DNA from: Cyclobacteriaceae bacterium
Lineage (GTDB): Bacteria > Bacteroidota > Bacteroidia > Cytophagales > Cyclobacteriaceae
Direction of reading: 5' to 3'
NCBI GenBank assembly: GCA_016787725.1
Contig: JAEUTZ010000002.1
Location: 186,001-250,000, forward strand
Length of the DNA stretch: 64,000 nt
Position numbers and translations under genes: made by a program. The first letter of the stretch is position 1; every line of letters starts with the position of its first letter. A model generated the notes under the pieces. That model was not told the origin of the DNA, did no database searches, and worked only from the letters and a program-made list of their open reading frames with translations. This document shows, piece by piece, positions 26,913-35,352 of the stretch.

Positions 26913-27911
26913 ATGCGCTTTTCCAAAATTGTCGGGTTAGGTCATCATGTACCCGAAACGGTTATTACCAATGCCCAGCTCTCTGCCATGATGGACACCA
27001 CCGATGAGTGGATCACCGAACGCACTGGCATTAAGGAAAGGCGCTGGATTGATCCCGCCAAGGACACCGTTGCTAACATGGCAACTAAGGCCACACGGCT
27101 AGCATTGAAACGCGCCAACCTCACTGAAAAAGACATTGAGTTTATTGTATTCGCTACGATCACCCCCGACTACTTCTTCCCGGGTTCGGGGGTTTTGCTT
27201 CAGCGGGAATTGGGCCTAGAAGGAATTGGCGCTCTGGATATCCGCAACGCCTGCTCCGGCTTTATTTATGCCCTGTCTGTTGCCGATCAGTTCATTAAAT
27301 CGGGCATGTACAAAACCATTTTGGTGGTCGGGGCCGAAATTCAATCTACCGCCATTGATGCTACTACCCGTGGCCGCAATACGGCCGTAATCTTTGCAGA
27401 TGGAGCTGGAGCTGCTATCCTGCAACCTGCTGATAAGCCGGGAATACTTTCTACCCATTTACATTCCGATGGCCGATTTGCCGAAGAATTGTATGTGCGC
27501 GACCCGGGCAGCAGCCGCCCGCGTGAAGAACGCCAGCCCGAACAGATTCTCGACACCACCCATTTTAAAGTAGTGATGAATGGAAACCAGGTATTCAAGC
27601 ATGCCGTGGTGCGCTTCATGGAGGTGATCAACGAAGCTTTGAACGCCAACAGCATGAAGAAGGAAGAAATTACCTTGTTGGTACCCCACCAGGCGAACCT
27701 CCGTATCAGTCAATTCATCCAGGAAAAGATGGCCTTGCGCGATGATCAGGTATATAATAACATCATGCGGTACGGCAATACCACCGCGGCCTCCATTCCC
27801 ATTGCCCTAAGTGAAGCCTGGGGGGAGGGAAGAATAAAAGAAAATGACGTAATTTGCTTAGCTGCATTTGGCAGTGGATTTACGTGGGCTTCGGCTCTGA
27901 TCCGTTGGTAA
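26913..27911 (+). CDS. fabH: 3-oxoacyl-ACP synthase III (KAS III)
   Basis: A 332-residue condensing enzyme that starts fatty-acid synthesis by joining acyl-CoA to malonyl-ACP. The catalytic triad is visible: Cys114 in NACSGF, His259 in PHQANLRI and Asn289 in YGNTTAAS. Length and termini fit the family. In its N-terminal region DTTDEWITERTGIKERR is the KAS III signature. It is flanked upstream by a hairpin and downstream by a short-word palindrome, and no other fab genes are nearby. Confidence 0.95.
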   Translation: MRFSKIVGLGHHVPETVITNAQLSAMMDTTDEWITERTGIKERRWIDPAKDTVANMATKATRLALKRANLTEKDIEFIVFATITPDYFFPGSGVLLQRELGLEGIGALDIRNACSGFIYALSVADQFIKSGMYKTILVVGAEIQSTAIDATTRGRNTAVIFADGAGAAILQPADKPGILSTHLHSDGRFAEELYVRDPGSSRPREERQPEQILDTTHFKVVMNGNQVFKHAVVRFMEVINEALNANSMKKEEITLLVPHQANLRISQFIQEKMALRDDQVYNNIMRYGNTTAASIPIALSEAWGEGRIKENDVICLAAFGSGFTWASALIRW

Positions 27912-27913
27912 AC

Positions 27914-27979
27914 GATTTCAAGTTTCAGGTTTCAAATTTTATTACGAACCTGAAATTTTGAATTTCATAATTTGAAATC
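27914..27979. repeat. Short-word palindrome after fabH
   Basis: Nested inverted repeats: GATTTCAA (27914-27921) with TTGAAATC (27972-27979), and inside them TTTCAGGTT with AACCTGAAA. The strand text is a chain of TTTCAAGTTTCAGG-like words, the same style as the repeats in leuS and next to nagB. It ends 4 bases before the ATG of the 74-residue gene, where a hairpin would cover the translation start. Confidence 0.6.
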
Positions 27980-27982
27980 AAT

Positions 27983-28207
27983 ATGAAGACAACTTCTTAT
28001 AATCCGAGCCCGCTGGAAATTGATTTAGCCAATGCCCTGGTAATTTTGCAAAAAGAAATCGAAAAGCATTTGCAAAATAATCAGATCACCAACATAGAAC
28101 CCAACCTCTCGCGCGACAACCCCATGGTAAAATTTAATCTGGTAGACAAAGATGGGGATCCCCATGAAATCGTGATCCGCATCGTTCAGATACCTGATAA
28201 ATTTTAG
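27983..28207 (+). CDS. Small conserved-looking hypothetical protein
   Basis: A 74-residue protein with an N-terminal helix (ALVILQKEIEKHLQNNQITN) and a C-terminal beta-like part (MVKFNLVDKDGDPHEIVIRIVQIPD). No signal peptide or membrane segment. I do not recognise the family. It precedes the GntP permease gene by 17 bp and is probably cotranscribed with it. The start is immediately preceded by a palindrome. Confidence 0.7.
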   Translation: MKTTSYNPSPLEIDLANALVILQKEIEKHLQNNQITNIEPNLSRDNPMVKFNLVDKDGDPHEIVIRIVQIPDKF

Positions 28208-28224
28208 GCACCGCACCCGCAGCC

Positions 28225-29538
28225 ATGTCGATCCTGATTGTCCTGCTGTGTATCGTACTGCTGGTGGTGTTGATCTCCTACTTCAAACTCAATGCCTTCC
28301 TTGCATTTTTGTTTGTTTCCATCCTCGCAGGTTTGTTGTTAGGCATCGAAGTGACTCAAATCAGTGCCTCCGTACAAAAGGGTGTGGGCGATATGTTGGG
28401 TTCATTGGCCATTGTGGTAATTGCCGGTTCGATGCTAGGTAAGCTGGTCGCTGACAGCGGAGCCGCCCAACAGATCGCATCGGGTTTGGTAAAAGCGTTT
28501 GGCGACCGCAATCTGCAATGGGCCCTGATGACGGCCGGGTTCATCATCGGGATCCCTTTATTTTATAATGTCGGCTTCATTCTGGTATTTCCATTAATCG
28601 CCTCGGTCGTGTACCGGTACAAGATGCCTGCGGTGTATATCGGGTTGCCCATGATGGCGGCCTTGTCGGTAACGCATGGGTTCTTGCCCCCCCATCCTTC
28701 TCCAACCGCCCTGGTGGCTCAATTCAAAGCGGATATGGGCACCACTTTACTGTATGGATTTGCTATTGCAGTGCCCACCGTATTGGTTGCCGGCCTGCTT
28801 TATTCAAAAACCCTGAAGGGTGTTGAAGCAAAATTGTTGAAGACCTTTCAAACGGAAGGAAAACCTGAGGATCAGTTGCCTGGAATGGCCAACAGTCTGT
28901 TCTCTGCTTTGTTGCCGGTGCTCTTACTGGCGCTGACCACCGTAGTTAACCCTTCATTGACGGACGGCACCCTGGTAAAAAAAATCTTTCTCTTTCTCAG
29001 CGACCCGGCCATTGTCATGCTGCTTTCGCTGGGCGTTGCCACCTACAGTTTAGGCTTGCGCAGAAATACGCCCATGAAGCAGATCATGACCAGCTATGGC
29101 GAGGCAGTAAAAGACGTAAGTATGATCATGCTGATCATGGGCGGGGCAGGCGCCTTAAAACAGATTTTGATGGACAGCGGTGTGAGTCAGGACATTGCCA
29201 CCCTGCTGGACGGGATGAATGCCCATCCGCTGGTGTTGGGCTGGATCATCGCCAGCATCATCCGCGTTTGTGTGGGTTCGGCCACTGTGGCGGGTTTAAC
29301 TGCGGCAGGGATCATGGTGCCTTTTATTGGTCGGCCCGGGGTAGATGCCAATTTAATGGTGCTCGCCATCGGAGCCGGTAGCCTCATGTTTTCCCATGTA
29401 AACGATGCCGGCTTCTGGCTGTTCAAAGAATACTTTAACCTGAGCATCAAAGACACGATCCGGTCGTGGTCGGTAATGGAAACCATTGTGGCTGTGTGTG
29501 GCCTGGCCGGAGTAATGTTGATTAATGTGTTGCTTTAA
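28225..29538 (+). CDS. GntP family permease
   Basis: A 437-residue transporter with about twelve membrane helices. FIIGIPLFYNVGFILVFPL, THGFLPPHPSPTALVAQF and GAGSLMFSHVNDAGFWLFKE are hallmark stretches of the GntP gluconate:proton symporter family. Substrates include gluconate and other sugar acids; the precise one cannot be told, because no gluconate kinase or dehydratase gene is adjacent. Length is normal. The preceding 74-residue gene probably shares its mRNA. Confidence 0.92.
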   Translation: MSILIVLLCIVLLVVLISYFKLNAFLAFLFVSILAGLLLGIEVTQISASVQKGVGDMLGSLAIVVIAGSMLGKLVADSGAAQQIASGLVKAFGDRNLQWALMTAGFIIGIPLFYNVGFILVFPLIASVVYRYKMPAVYIGLPMMAALSVTHGFLPPHPSPTALVAQFKADMGTTLLYGFAIAVPTVLVAGLLYSKTLKGVEAKLLKTFQTEGKPEDQLPGMANSLFSALLPVLLLALTTVVNPSLTDGTLVKKIFLFLSDPAIVMLLSLGVATYSLGLRRNTPMKQIMTSYGEAVKDVSMIMLIMGGAGALKQILMDSGVSQDIATLLDGMNAHPLVLGWIIASIIRVCVGSATVAGLTAAGIMVPFIGRPGVDANLMVLAIGAGSLMFSHVNDAGFWLFKEYFNLSIKDTIRSWSVMETIVAVCGLAGVMLINVLL

Positions 29539-29905
29539 GTTGCGATCATTACTAAAGGAAAATTGTACTTCAAATCTTTCAAGAATCACATAATAAATCA
29601 CTATTCTTCAATTACTCTGATTCGTCTAATTAGGCCATTCGGTTGCCTCTAGCATCTTCACCATAAGCGTACTGAATATTAATTATCCCCACCAAGTTCA
29701 ACTCTATACGATGTTGCGCATGGAATATTTTCTTATGTTATTACTCTGTTGATGTAATCTCTGTAGATTCATCTAAAAATGGAGTTTTATATTTTGTTTT
29801 CGATCTTATAAGATTTGAAAAACCTGATTGGTAAGAATCAACCACTGATTTAACGCGATACTAATAACCTGTGCAAGGAGTTGGACCTAAAGCACTTACT
29901 GATCC
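29539..29905. other. AT-rich intergenic region without a recognisable gene
   Basis: The 367 bp between the convergent GntP and GH13 genes hold no convincing reading frame or RNA gene. The region is clearly richer in A and T than its surroundings. At its right end AAAGCACT (29889-29896) and AGTGCTTT (29908-29915) form an 8-bp inverted repeat overlapping the stop codon of the GH13 gene, a weak candidate for a shared transcription end. Confidence 0.6.
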
Positions 29906-32731
29906 TTAGTGCTTTAAAATTTTACTTTTTATTATAACACCATTCTTCAAGGTTAAAGCTATGTAAAATCCGGGGGGAACCGTGGAGGCATCCCATCGGT
30001 ATTGGTCAATTCGATTCAACCTGTACTTTAATCCGGTCAGGCTTACCAGTGAAAGTTGATCAATCTCATCATGGCACTCAACGTAATTTCCAATGGGGTT
30101 TGGAAAAAACTCAACTGCCATACTCTCCTGTACGGAGGTAATTAATGGATTTGTAAGTGGCACATTGGTAAACAACCTGTATTCTCCGGGCTCCAAAGAA
30201 ACGGTGAAGGAAGAACCACTGACCACCACAAAACTTTTAGAATAATAGTCATACCAGGTACCCGGGTGCGGAAAGCTGAGTGCATAGTTTTTAGCACTCA
30301 CATCGAAGTTGGCCACTACCACGGCACTCATCTCAGTGGAATCTTTTGGTGTGGTGGTATAATTTTTATTTTTAATTATTGCAGCCTTGATCAGGTTATC
30401 GGATGAAAATGTTGCTGTGCCATCTTGAAACACACTCGCAGCTTTCTTTAAAGCAATTAGTGCAGACGTATGATTGAATAGCTGGAGTCGTGGGTAATCA
30501 TCCAGGTATTCCCAACCGGTGGGCTTAATCGCAAGGCGGCAATCATTATTGATCGTACCATCTTCGCAACGATTGATACTCAAATCATACCCCAACTCAC
30601 CAAATTGCCAGAGCATTTTGGGGCCCGGAATTGGATAGAACATAACGGCTGCCGCTTTCATCCGTTTTAGTGCGGTGTCAAGGGTCTTCACACTGTACCC
30701 TGTTCCGGAGTTTCCAAATTGAAGATTTTTATACATCAGCCGCTCTTCATCATGGCTTTCCATGTAACCAATCAAGTTTGGTACAGACCAACCGCGAGTG
30801 CCATGATAAATAAAGGTTATATCCGAGTCGGTGCCGTAGCCCATGGTATTCTGATTGTATGGATCGGTCATCTTTCCCCATAACATCATTCCTTTACCTT
30901 CATTGGCCCTATACTCAGCCAACTCCTTCTCCTCCTGGTTAGCACCCAGGTGTTCCAACATGACATAAGCTTCCGGACTATGTTCCCAGATTTTATCGGC
31001 CATGCGTTTCAGTAAGGCGATCCGGTTCGCATCATAGGCTGACCACGCATTAACATTATTCGGATTATTGGTTTGAGTAAATCCCTTTGATAAATCAAAC
31101 CTATACCCATCGATCTTATATTCATTCAGCCAATAGTAATTCACGGTGTCGAGGTATTTTTTGGTGTAAGCGCTTTCATGATTCATGTCATTAAATACAT
31201 TGAACGGATGAGTAGCTGTTACATTAAACCATCGGTTGGTTGGGTTCGGCTTGAAGGTGGTGAAATTGAAATCCTGCATGGCAAAAGCATTGGGAATATC
31301 CTGATGATTCATGGCGATATCAAAAATCACAGCCATACCATGTTGGTGACAGGCATCAATAAATTCTTTCAGTTTATTTTTTGTACCATAGAATTTATCA
31401 GGCGCAAACATGAAGGTTGGGTTATAGCCCCAACTCTCGTTTCCATTAAACTCCATCACGGGCATCAGTTCAATGGCGTTTACACCCAGCCGTTTCAGAT
31501 ACGAGAGGGTGTCAATCAGTGTCTGATAGTTTCGTTTTCCGGTACCAAAAAAATCGCGTAACAACAATTCATAAACAACCAGGCTTTCTTTTTTGGGCTT
31601 CATAAAATTTTGTGTCTTCCACGCGTAGGCCGGTTGATTGGTTTGAAAGACTGCTACACGGTTTTCATACCACTTTGACGAGAGTGCTTTGGCAGGATAT
31701 AGTTTTAAGTTCGGGTAAGAAGCTGCCGGAATATACTGATCGTCTGGATCGAGAATTTTATCAGCAAATGGCTCCGCTACCCGCAGAGATCCATCAAGCC
31801 AATATTGAAAGCCATATTCCTGTCCGGGGATAAGACCGGTTAATTCTTTCCAAAAATATTCACCATCACGATTCATCAGGTTCTCGGCCATCACTTCCCA
31901 ATTACTAAAGTCACCAAGTACGTACACAGATGACTTTCCCGGAGCCCAGAAACACACCGTCACTTTTGCAGGATCTAGATCGTAATTAATTCCTGCAATA
32001 ATACCAGCAGGTCTCGGTACAACCGGGCTGATTTTGGTTAGTATGTATTGAAAGGTAATCTCATGGCTGGCTCCTCCTACCACGGCAGTGGCTGTGATTT
32101 TAACTGTTGCCTCGGTAGGCAGGGCCGGTACCGTGTACGGGAAAGTATAGTTTTGCACAGCTGACTTTGAATCCATAAGCACATTATTCAAAAACAATTG
32201 AAAATTGGCGGAGGCGGGAGCGGTGGCATTAATAGTTAAGACATTTCCTTCCTGAACGGCAACGGGAAATACGGAAGGTGAAACCAAGGTGATTTTAAAT
32301 CCAAAATTGGAGATAAAGTCAGTGGTTTGCCCATTCGGCCAGTCATTCGCTTTCAGCAACATTCCTAGCTGGGTTTCAGCGCTGATATCGGCTGTAAAAA
32401 AATCAGCTGGCTTGAAGGTGATGGTAAACTTGGTAATACCCCCCGTTGTTGATTTGGTAAACTTGGCGGGGTCAGCAGCCGCGGTGGCCGGATTGATATT
32501 ATACTTTGCATTAATATTCTTACCCGGAATCCAAACCCAAAGCCAGGCATTGGAAAGGGTTGCCAGCGGGGTACCGGTTACATCGTACGTTACCGTAATC
32601 TGACTATTATATTGAAAGACGGAAGGTGCGATGGTAGGATCAAGCGTTACTTTTTGAGCCACCGAGACCAAACTTACTCCCATTAAAAACAGTAATACGC
32701 TTCGCTTTACCATATCCATTAAATTAAGCAT
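29906..32731 (-). CDS. Secreted GH13 alpha-amylase family protein with T9SS sorting domain
   Basis: A 941-residue exported glycoside hydrolase. After a signal peptide (VLLFLMGVSLVSVAQ) come two beta-sandwich regions; the second (residues about 240-340; VCFWAPGKSSVYVLGDFSNW) is a CBM48-like module. The GH13 regions are present: DIAMNH (~475), DGYRFDLSKG with the nucleophile Asp (~545), MLEHLG with the acid Glu (~593) and ESHDEER (~660). The end (about 870-941; FFPNPIGNYVE, PPGFYIALTL) is a type A T9SS sorting domain, so the enzyme is sent to the cell surface. It probably degrades starch or glycogen. ATGs at 32731 and 32713 are both possible starts. Confidence 0.92.
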   Translation of the reverse strand: MLNLMDMVKRSVLLFLMGVSLVSVAQKVTLDPTIAPSVFQYNSQITVTYDVTGTPLATLSNAWLWVWIPGKNINAKYNINPATAAADPAKFTKSTTGGITKFTITFKPADFFTADISAETQLGMLLKANDWPNGQTTDFISNFGFKITLVSPSVFPVAVQEGNVLTINATAPASANFQLFLNNVLMDSKSAVQNYTFPYTVPALPTEATVKITATAVVGGASHEITFQYILTKISPVVPRPAGIIAGINYDLDPAKVTVCFWAPGKSSVYVLGDFSNWEVMAENLMNRDGEYFWKELTGLIPGQEYGFQYWLDGSLRVAEPFADKILDPDDQYIPAASYPNLKLYPAKALSSKWYENRVAVFQTNQPAYAWKTQNFMKPKKESLVVYELLLRDFFGTGKRNYQTLIDTLSYLKRLGVNAIELMPVMEFNGNESWGYNPTFMFAPDKFYGTKNKLKEFIDACHQHGMAVIFDIAMNHQDIPNAFAMQDFNFTTFKPNPTNRWFNVTATHPFNVFNDMNHESAYTKKYLDTVNYYWLNEYKIDGYRFDLSKGFTQTNNPNNVNAWSAYDANRIALLKRMADKIWEHSPEAYVMLEHLGANQEEKELAEYRANEGKGMMLWGKMTDPYNQNTMGYGTDSDITFIYHGTRGWSVPNLIGYMESHDEERLMYKNLQFGNSGTGYSVKTLDTALKRMKAAAVMFYPIPGPKMLWQFGELGYDLSINRCEDGTINNDCRLAIKPTGWEYLDDYPRLQLFNHTSALIALKKAASVFQDGTATFSSDNLIKAAIIKNKNYTTTPKDSTEMSAVVVANFDVSAKNYALSFPHPGTWYDYYSKSFVVVSGSSFTVSLEPGEYRLFTNVPLTNPLITSVQESMAVEFFPNPIGNYVECHDEIDQLSLVSLTGLKYRLNRIDQYRWDASTVPPGFYIALTLKNGVIIKSKILKH

Positions 32732-32781
32732 TCATACCAATACCTAAATGTTTTCATTGCTTACTTTTACTCCCCAATAAA

Positions 32782-33144
32782 ATGCAAAATCTTCCTGATT
32801 TCCGAACTCAATTTAGCAGTAAAGATATTGTTGATGCCTTTAAGCGCCAATTAATAAAGGATTTTGAAAAAAGTAATTTCTCAACTGACTTTGTGGATGC
32901 ATTGGAATCCGATTACCGCAGCATCCATCAAAAAATTGCTCATGAACTGCAGCTGCATGAATCCAAATCCGATTTTAATTTGATGCACCTCCTGTACCGG
33001 ACTGATATTAGCGAAACTCAGTTAAAGAAGTATTTGAACACGAAAAAGGATTGTAGCTACTACGATGTCATTGCGGAATTAATCATAAAACGCGTATTAC
33101 AAAAGGTGGTGGTGAAACAATACTACAAAAACAAAGAAATGTAA
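32782..33144 (+). CDS. Hypothetical cytoplasmic protein
   Basis: A 120-residue, mostly helical protein with no signal peptide. Its text (DIVDAFKRQLIKDFEKSNF; TDISETQLKKYL) shows amphipathic helices and a basic C-terminus (KRVLQKVVVKQYYKNKE). I do not recognise a family. It diverges from the GH13 gene by 50 bp and converges with the DUF3109 gene. Codon use looks like that of neighbouring genes, which supports it being real. Confidence 0.65.
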   Translation: MQNLPDFRTQFSSKDIVDAFKRQLIKDFEKSNFSTDFVDALESDYRSIHQKIAHELQLHESKSDFNLMHLLYRTDISETQLKKYLNTKKDCSYYDVIAELIIKRVLQKVVVKQYYKNKEM

Positions 33145-33186
33145 AGCTTATTTGGATTTAGCAAGAACGTACTGCAACGGATTGTA

Positions 33187-33753
33187 TTACCCCTGTTCGA
33201 TCTTGGCAACCAGCTCCGCATACCAAGCTTGTCCGTACTTCCGGATGAGCGCGTCCTTAAGAAATTTATACAACGGCACCTGCAGCGACTTGCCCAACAC
33301 GCAGGCGGCCGAACAAATGTCCCACTTGTGATAATTCACCGCTTCAAAGCCCTTTTTGTTTTTGGTGATGCGAATGGGATATAAATGACAGGAAATCGGT
33401 TTTCGAAAATCAATCTTACCATCGAGGTAGGCTTGTTCAATGCCACACTTCAAAATGCCCTTCTCATCGTATAACGCATAGGCGCATTCTTTGCCACCAA
33501 TAGTGGGGGTCGAAAAATCTCCATCCTCATCCAGAATGTAGGGCCCCTGTGCTTCAATTGCCTTTAGGCCCTCGGGTGTAAGATAAGCTCGGATGGCCGG
33601 TTGAATAGCGCGCATCTTCTCCAACTCCTCTTCCTCCAGAGGCGCCCCCAGTTCGCCTTCCACACAACAGGCGCCTTTGCATTTTTCGAGGTTGCATACA
33701 AACTCCACTTCTTTGATGTCGTCTGAAACCAGGATCTCACCTACTTTAATCAT
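33187..33753 (-). CDS. DUF3109 family cysteine-rich protein
   Basis: A 188-residue cytoplasmic protein with conserved cysteines: [20 protein letters not shown] near the N-terminus, C in GKECAYAL, C in [20 protein letters not shown] and CSAACVLGK. This is the DUF3109 pattern, related to the YkgJ-type proteins thought to bind zinc or an iron-sulfur cluster. Function unknown. It is the third gene of a tight minus-strand operon: it starts 7 bp after the stop of the DUF4442 gene. Confidence 0.9.
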   Translation of the reverse strand: MIKVGEILVSDDIKEVEFVCNLEKCKGACCVEGELGAPLEEEELEKMRAIQPAIRAYLTPEGLKAIEAQGPYILDEDGDFSTPTIGGKECAYALYDEKGILKCGIEQAYLDGKIDFRKPISCHLYPIRITKNKKGFEAVNYHKWDICSAACVLGKSLQVPLYKFLKDALIRKYGQAWYAELVAKIEQG

Positions 33754-33760
33754 GATTGGA

Positions 33761-34291
33761 TTATATTTCCAACTTCGGACTTTGACTCAAGCCTTTCCGT
33801 TTGCGATAAAATTCTTTTCCGGCAATGTAGCAATGTCTTTCCACTTCTGCATGCAACGCCCCGGCTGCGTCCAGCCATTGGATAACAAACAACTGTGTGC
33901 AATGGCCGTGCTCGAGTGTCTTTTTCTTAATCTCATCAATGACCTCCGGGGTCAATTTTAACACGGTATACAAAGGTTTTCGGGCAGGTTTCCGAAACCG
34001 GATACTTGCTGATTTGTCCCACACCACATAATCGCGACCAAGTGTTCTCAACAACATCACCATGTAAAACGGATCGCAGGCAGCAAACATACTGCCGCCA
34101 AAAATGGTGCCCACATAATTATACGTCCACACATTTAGTTTCAGCCGCAAATGCACCTCGGCATTGTCTCCCGACCAAAACAGGATCTTCCCGCCTGTAC
34201 CGAAGTACATCGGGTACCAATTCATCATCGTACGAAACCACCACGTCTTGCGCGACTCCTTCCGGGTTGTTTTCAGAAAGGCCGGCTTCAT
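33761..34291 (-). CDS. DUF4442 hotdog-fold protein
   Basis: A 176-residue protein. [42 protein letters not shown] and [21 protein letters not shown] are characteristic of DUF4442, a hotdog-fold group related to acyl-CoA thioesterases (PaaI/YiiD-like). Probably cytoplasmic and acting on an acyl thioester, but no substrate is known. Its ATG directly follows the TAG of the TcmP-like gene, so the two are translationally linked. Confidence 0.87.
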   Translation of the reverse strand: MKPAFLKTTRKESRKTWWFRTMMNWYPMYFGTGGKILFWSGDNAEVHLRLKLNVWTYNYVGTIFGGSMFAACDPFYMVMLLRTLGRDYVVWDKSASIRFRKPARKPLYTVLKLTPEVIDEIKKKTLEHGHCTQLFVIQWLDAAGALHAEVERHCYIAGKEFYRKRKGLSQSPKLEI

Positions 34292-35143
34292 CTATTGAAA
34301 CAATTCAAATTGGGCGTGGCGCGTGGCGGCCACATTTTGCTGAATAACCCGTGTTGAAACCTGTTTGGAGAAAAATCCGATCTGGTAGGTGGGCAATTCC
34401 ATTAACCCGGAATCGGCTTTGTGGGTAGAGACGGATAGGTTATAGCCCAGAGCCAGCATATTGTTTTGATAAATCTGTACCAGTCGCTTATAGAATTGAT
34501 AGTTGCTATCCATTCCATTTTCCAGCCGTTCCAAATACCCGGCCCCGTTTAAGAATCGCCTGAGTTTCTCGCGGTTTTCCTTCAGGTAAAACTTGTAAGA
34601 AAGCCGATCATTGAGCGCGAAAGAAAAAGGAATTAAAAAATTAACCCCCTGTTCGGCCAGATAGGCTACCGTGTCAAAATGCAGGTCGAACGAAAAAGAA
34701 TCGCACAAACAAAATACCGCCACCTTAAAGGATCCTTTGGAGCGTGGAATATAGTGATCAAGCTTTGACAGCAAATCTTCCGGTTTGCCTTCCAGCAACA
34801 ATACATTGCGCCCACGGTAATATTTATTAACCCGGATCTTGAGGGTGCGTAATTGCTCAACATCTTTTTCGCAAAAAATGTATTTGGTAACCGGCAGGTT
34901 GGTGGCCAGCGACATTAAAGCGGAAGCAGCAAAAAGTTCTTTTCGGGCCCCTAACGAATACACACCATTTCCGGCAAATAAATCCAGAAAGACAAGCTCA
35001 TTCGCCTTGCCCGTCATGGAAGCAGCAAATGAAGTCAGGTATTGCTGGATAATGGCAACTTTCCCTTTTATCCACGGTTCGGCTGCCGTTACACTAAAAC
35101 CATCATCGGGAATGCCCAGCGGGGGCGAAGAAGTCAAACTCAC
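34292..35143 (-). CDS. Three-Cys-motif partner (TcmP)-like protein
   Basis: A 283-residue protein. EPWIKGKVAIIQQYLTSF, LVFLDLFAGNGVYSLG and TKYIFCEKDVEQLRTL match the layout of TcmP-family proteins, which have a Rossmann/methyltransferase-like N-terminal half (the DLFAGNG motif would bind the cofactor) and a variable C-terminal half. TcmP was named because it often sits beside small three-cysteine-motif proteins; here the cysteine-rich neighbour is a DUF3109 protein two genes away, and no standard partner is seen. It is first in the operon; stop and next ATG abut. Confidence 0.75.
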   Translation of the reverse strand: MSLTSSPPLGIPDDGFSVTAAEPWIKGKVAIIQQYLTSFAASMTGKANELVFLDLFAGNGVYSLGARKELFAASALMSLATNLPVTKYIFCEKDVEQLRTLKIRVNKYYRGRNVLLLEGKPEDLLSKLDHYIPRSKGSFKVAVFCLCDSFSFDLHFDTVAYLAEQGVNFLIPFSFALNDRLSYKFYLKENREKLRRFLNGAGYLERLENGMDSNYQFYKRLVQIYQNNMLALGYNLSVSTHKADSGLMELPTYQIGFFSKQVSTRVIQQNVAATRHAQFELFQ

Positions 35144-35321
35144 GCTAAAAAATGTTTGCTAAAATTAGTGCTTGAACGCTAAAAGTGAGCGATCCGGGAG
35201 TGAAGTTTTTTTGAAACAATTTTGGGTCATCGGATAACTCCATCTTAATCAACCTCCTTCCCCGTTTAACTCAACGATCAATTTAACCAACCAACTTGAG
35301 GCTCATCCAGGTTTCAGTGTT

Positions 35322-35335
35322 GGCAACCGGTTGCC
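35322..35335. promoter_or_regulatory. 14-bp perfect palindrome upstream of uvrD
   Basis: GGCAACCGGTTGCC reads the same on both strands and lies 17 bp before the chosen uvrD ATG, followed by TATATTGC, a weak match to a -7 box. It might be an operator. A palindrome this long is expected by chance a few times per 64 kb, so the position, not the length, makes it noteworthy. Confidence 0.35.
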
Positions 35336-35352
35336 TATATTGCACGCGTTTT

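Noticed and set aside
33187-33753. Considering the DUF3109 protein as the canonical three-Cys partner of TcmP
   Set aside because: Its cysteine pattern is the ordinary DUF3109 one and is not the described three-Cys motif; kept only as a context observation.
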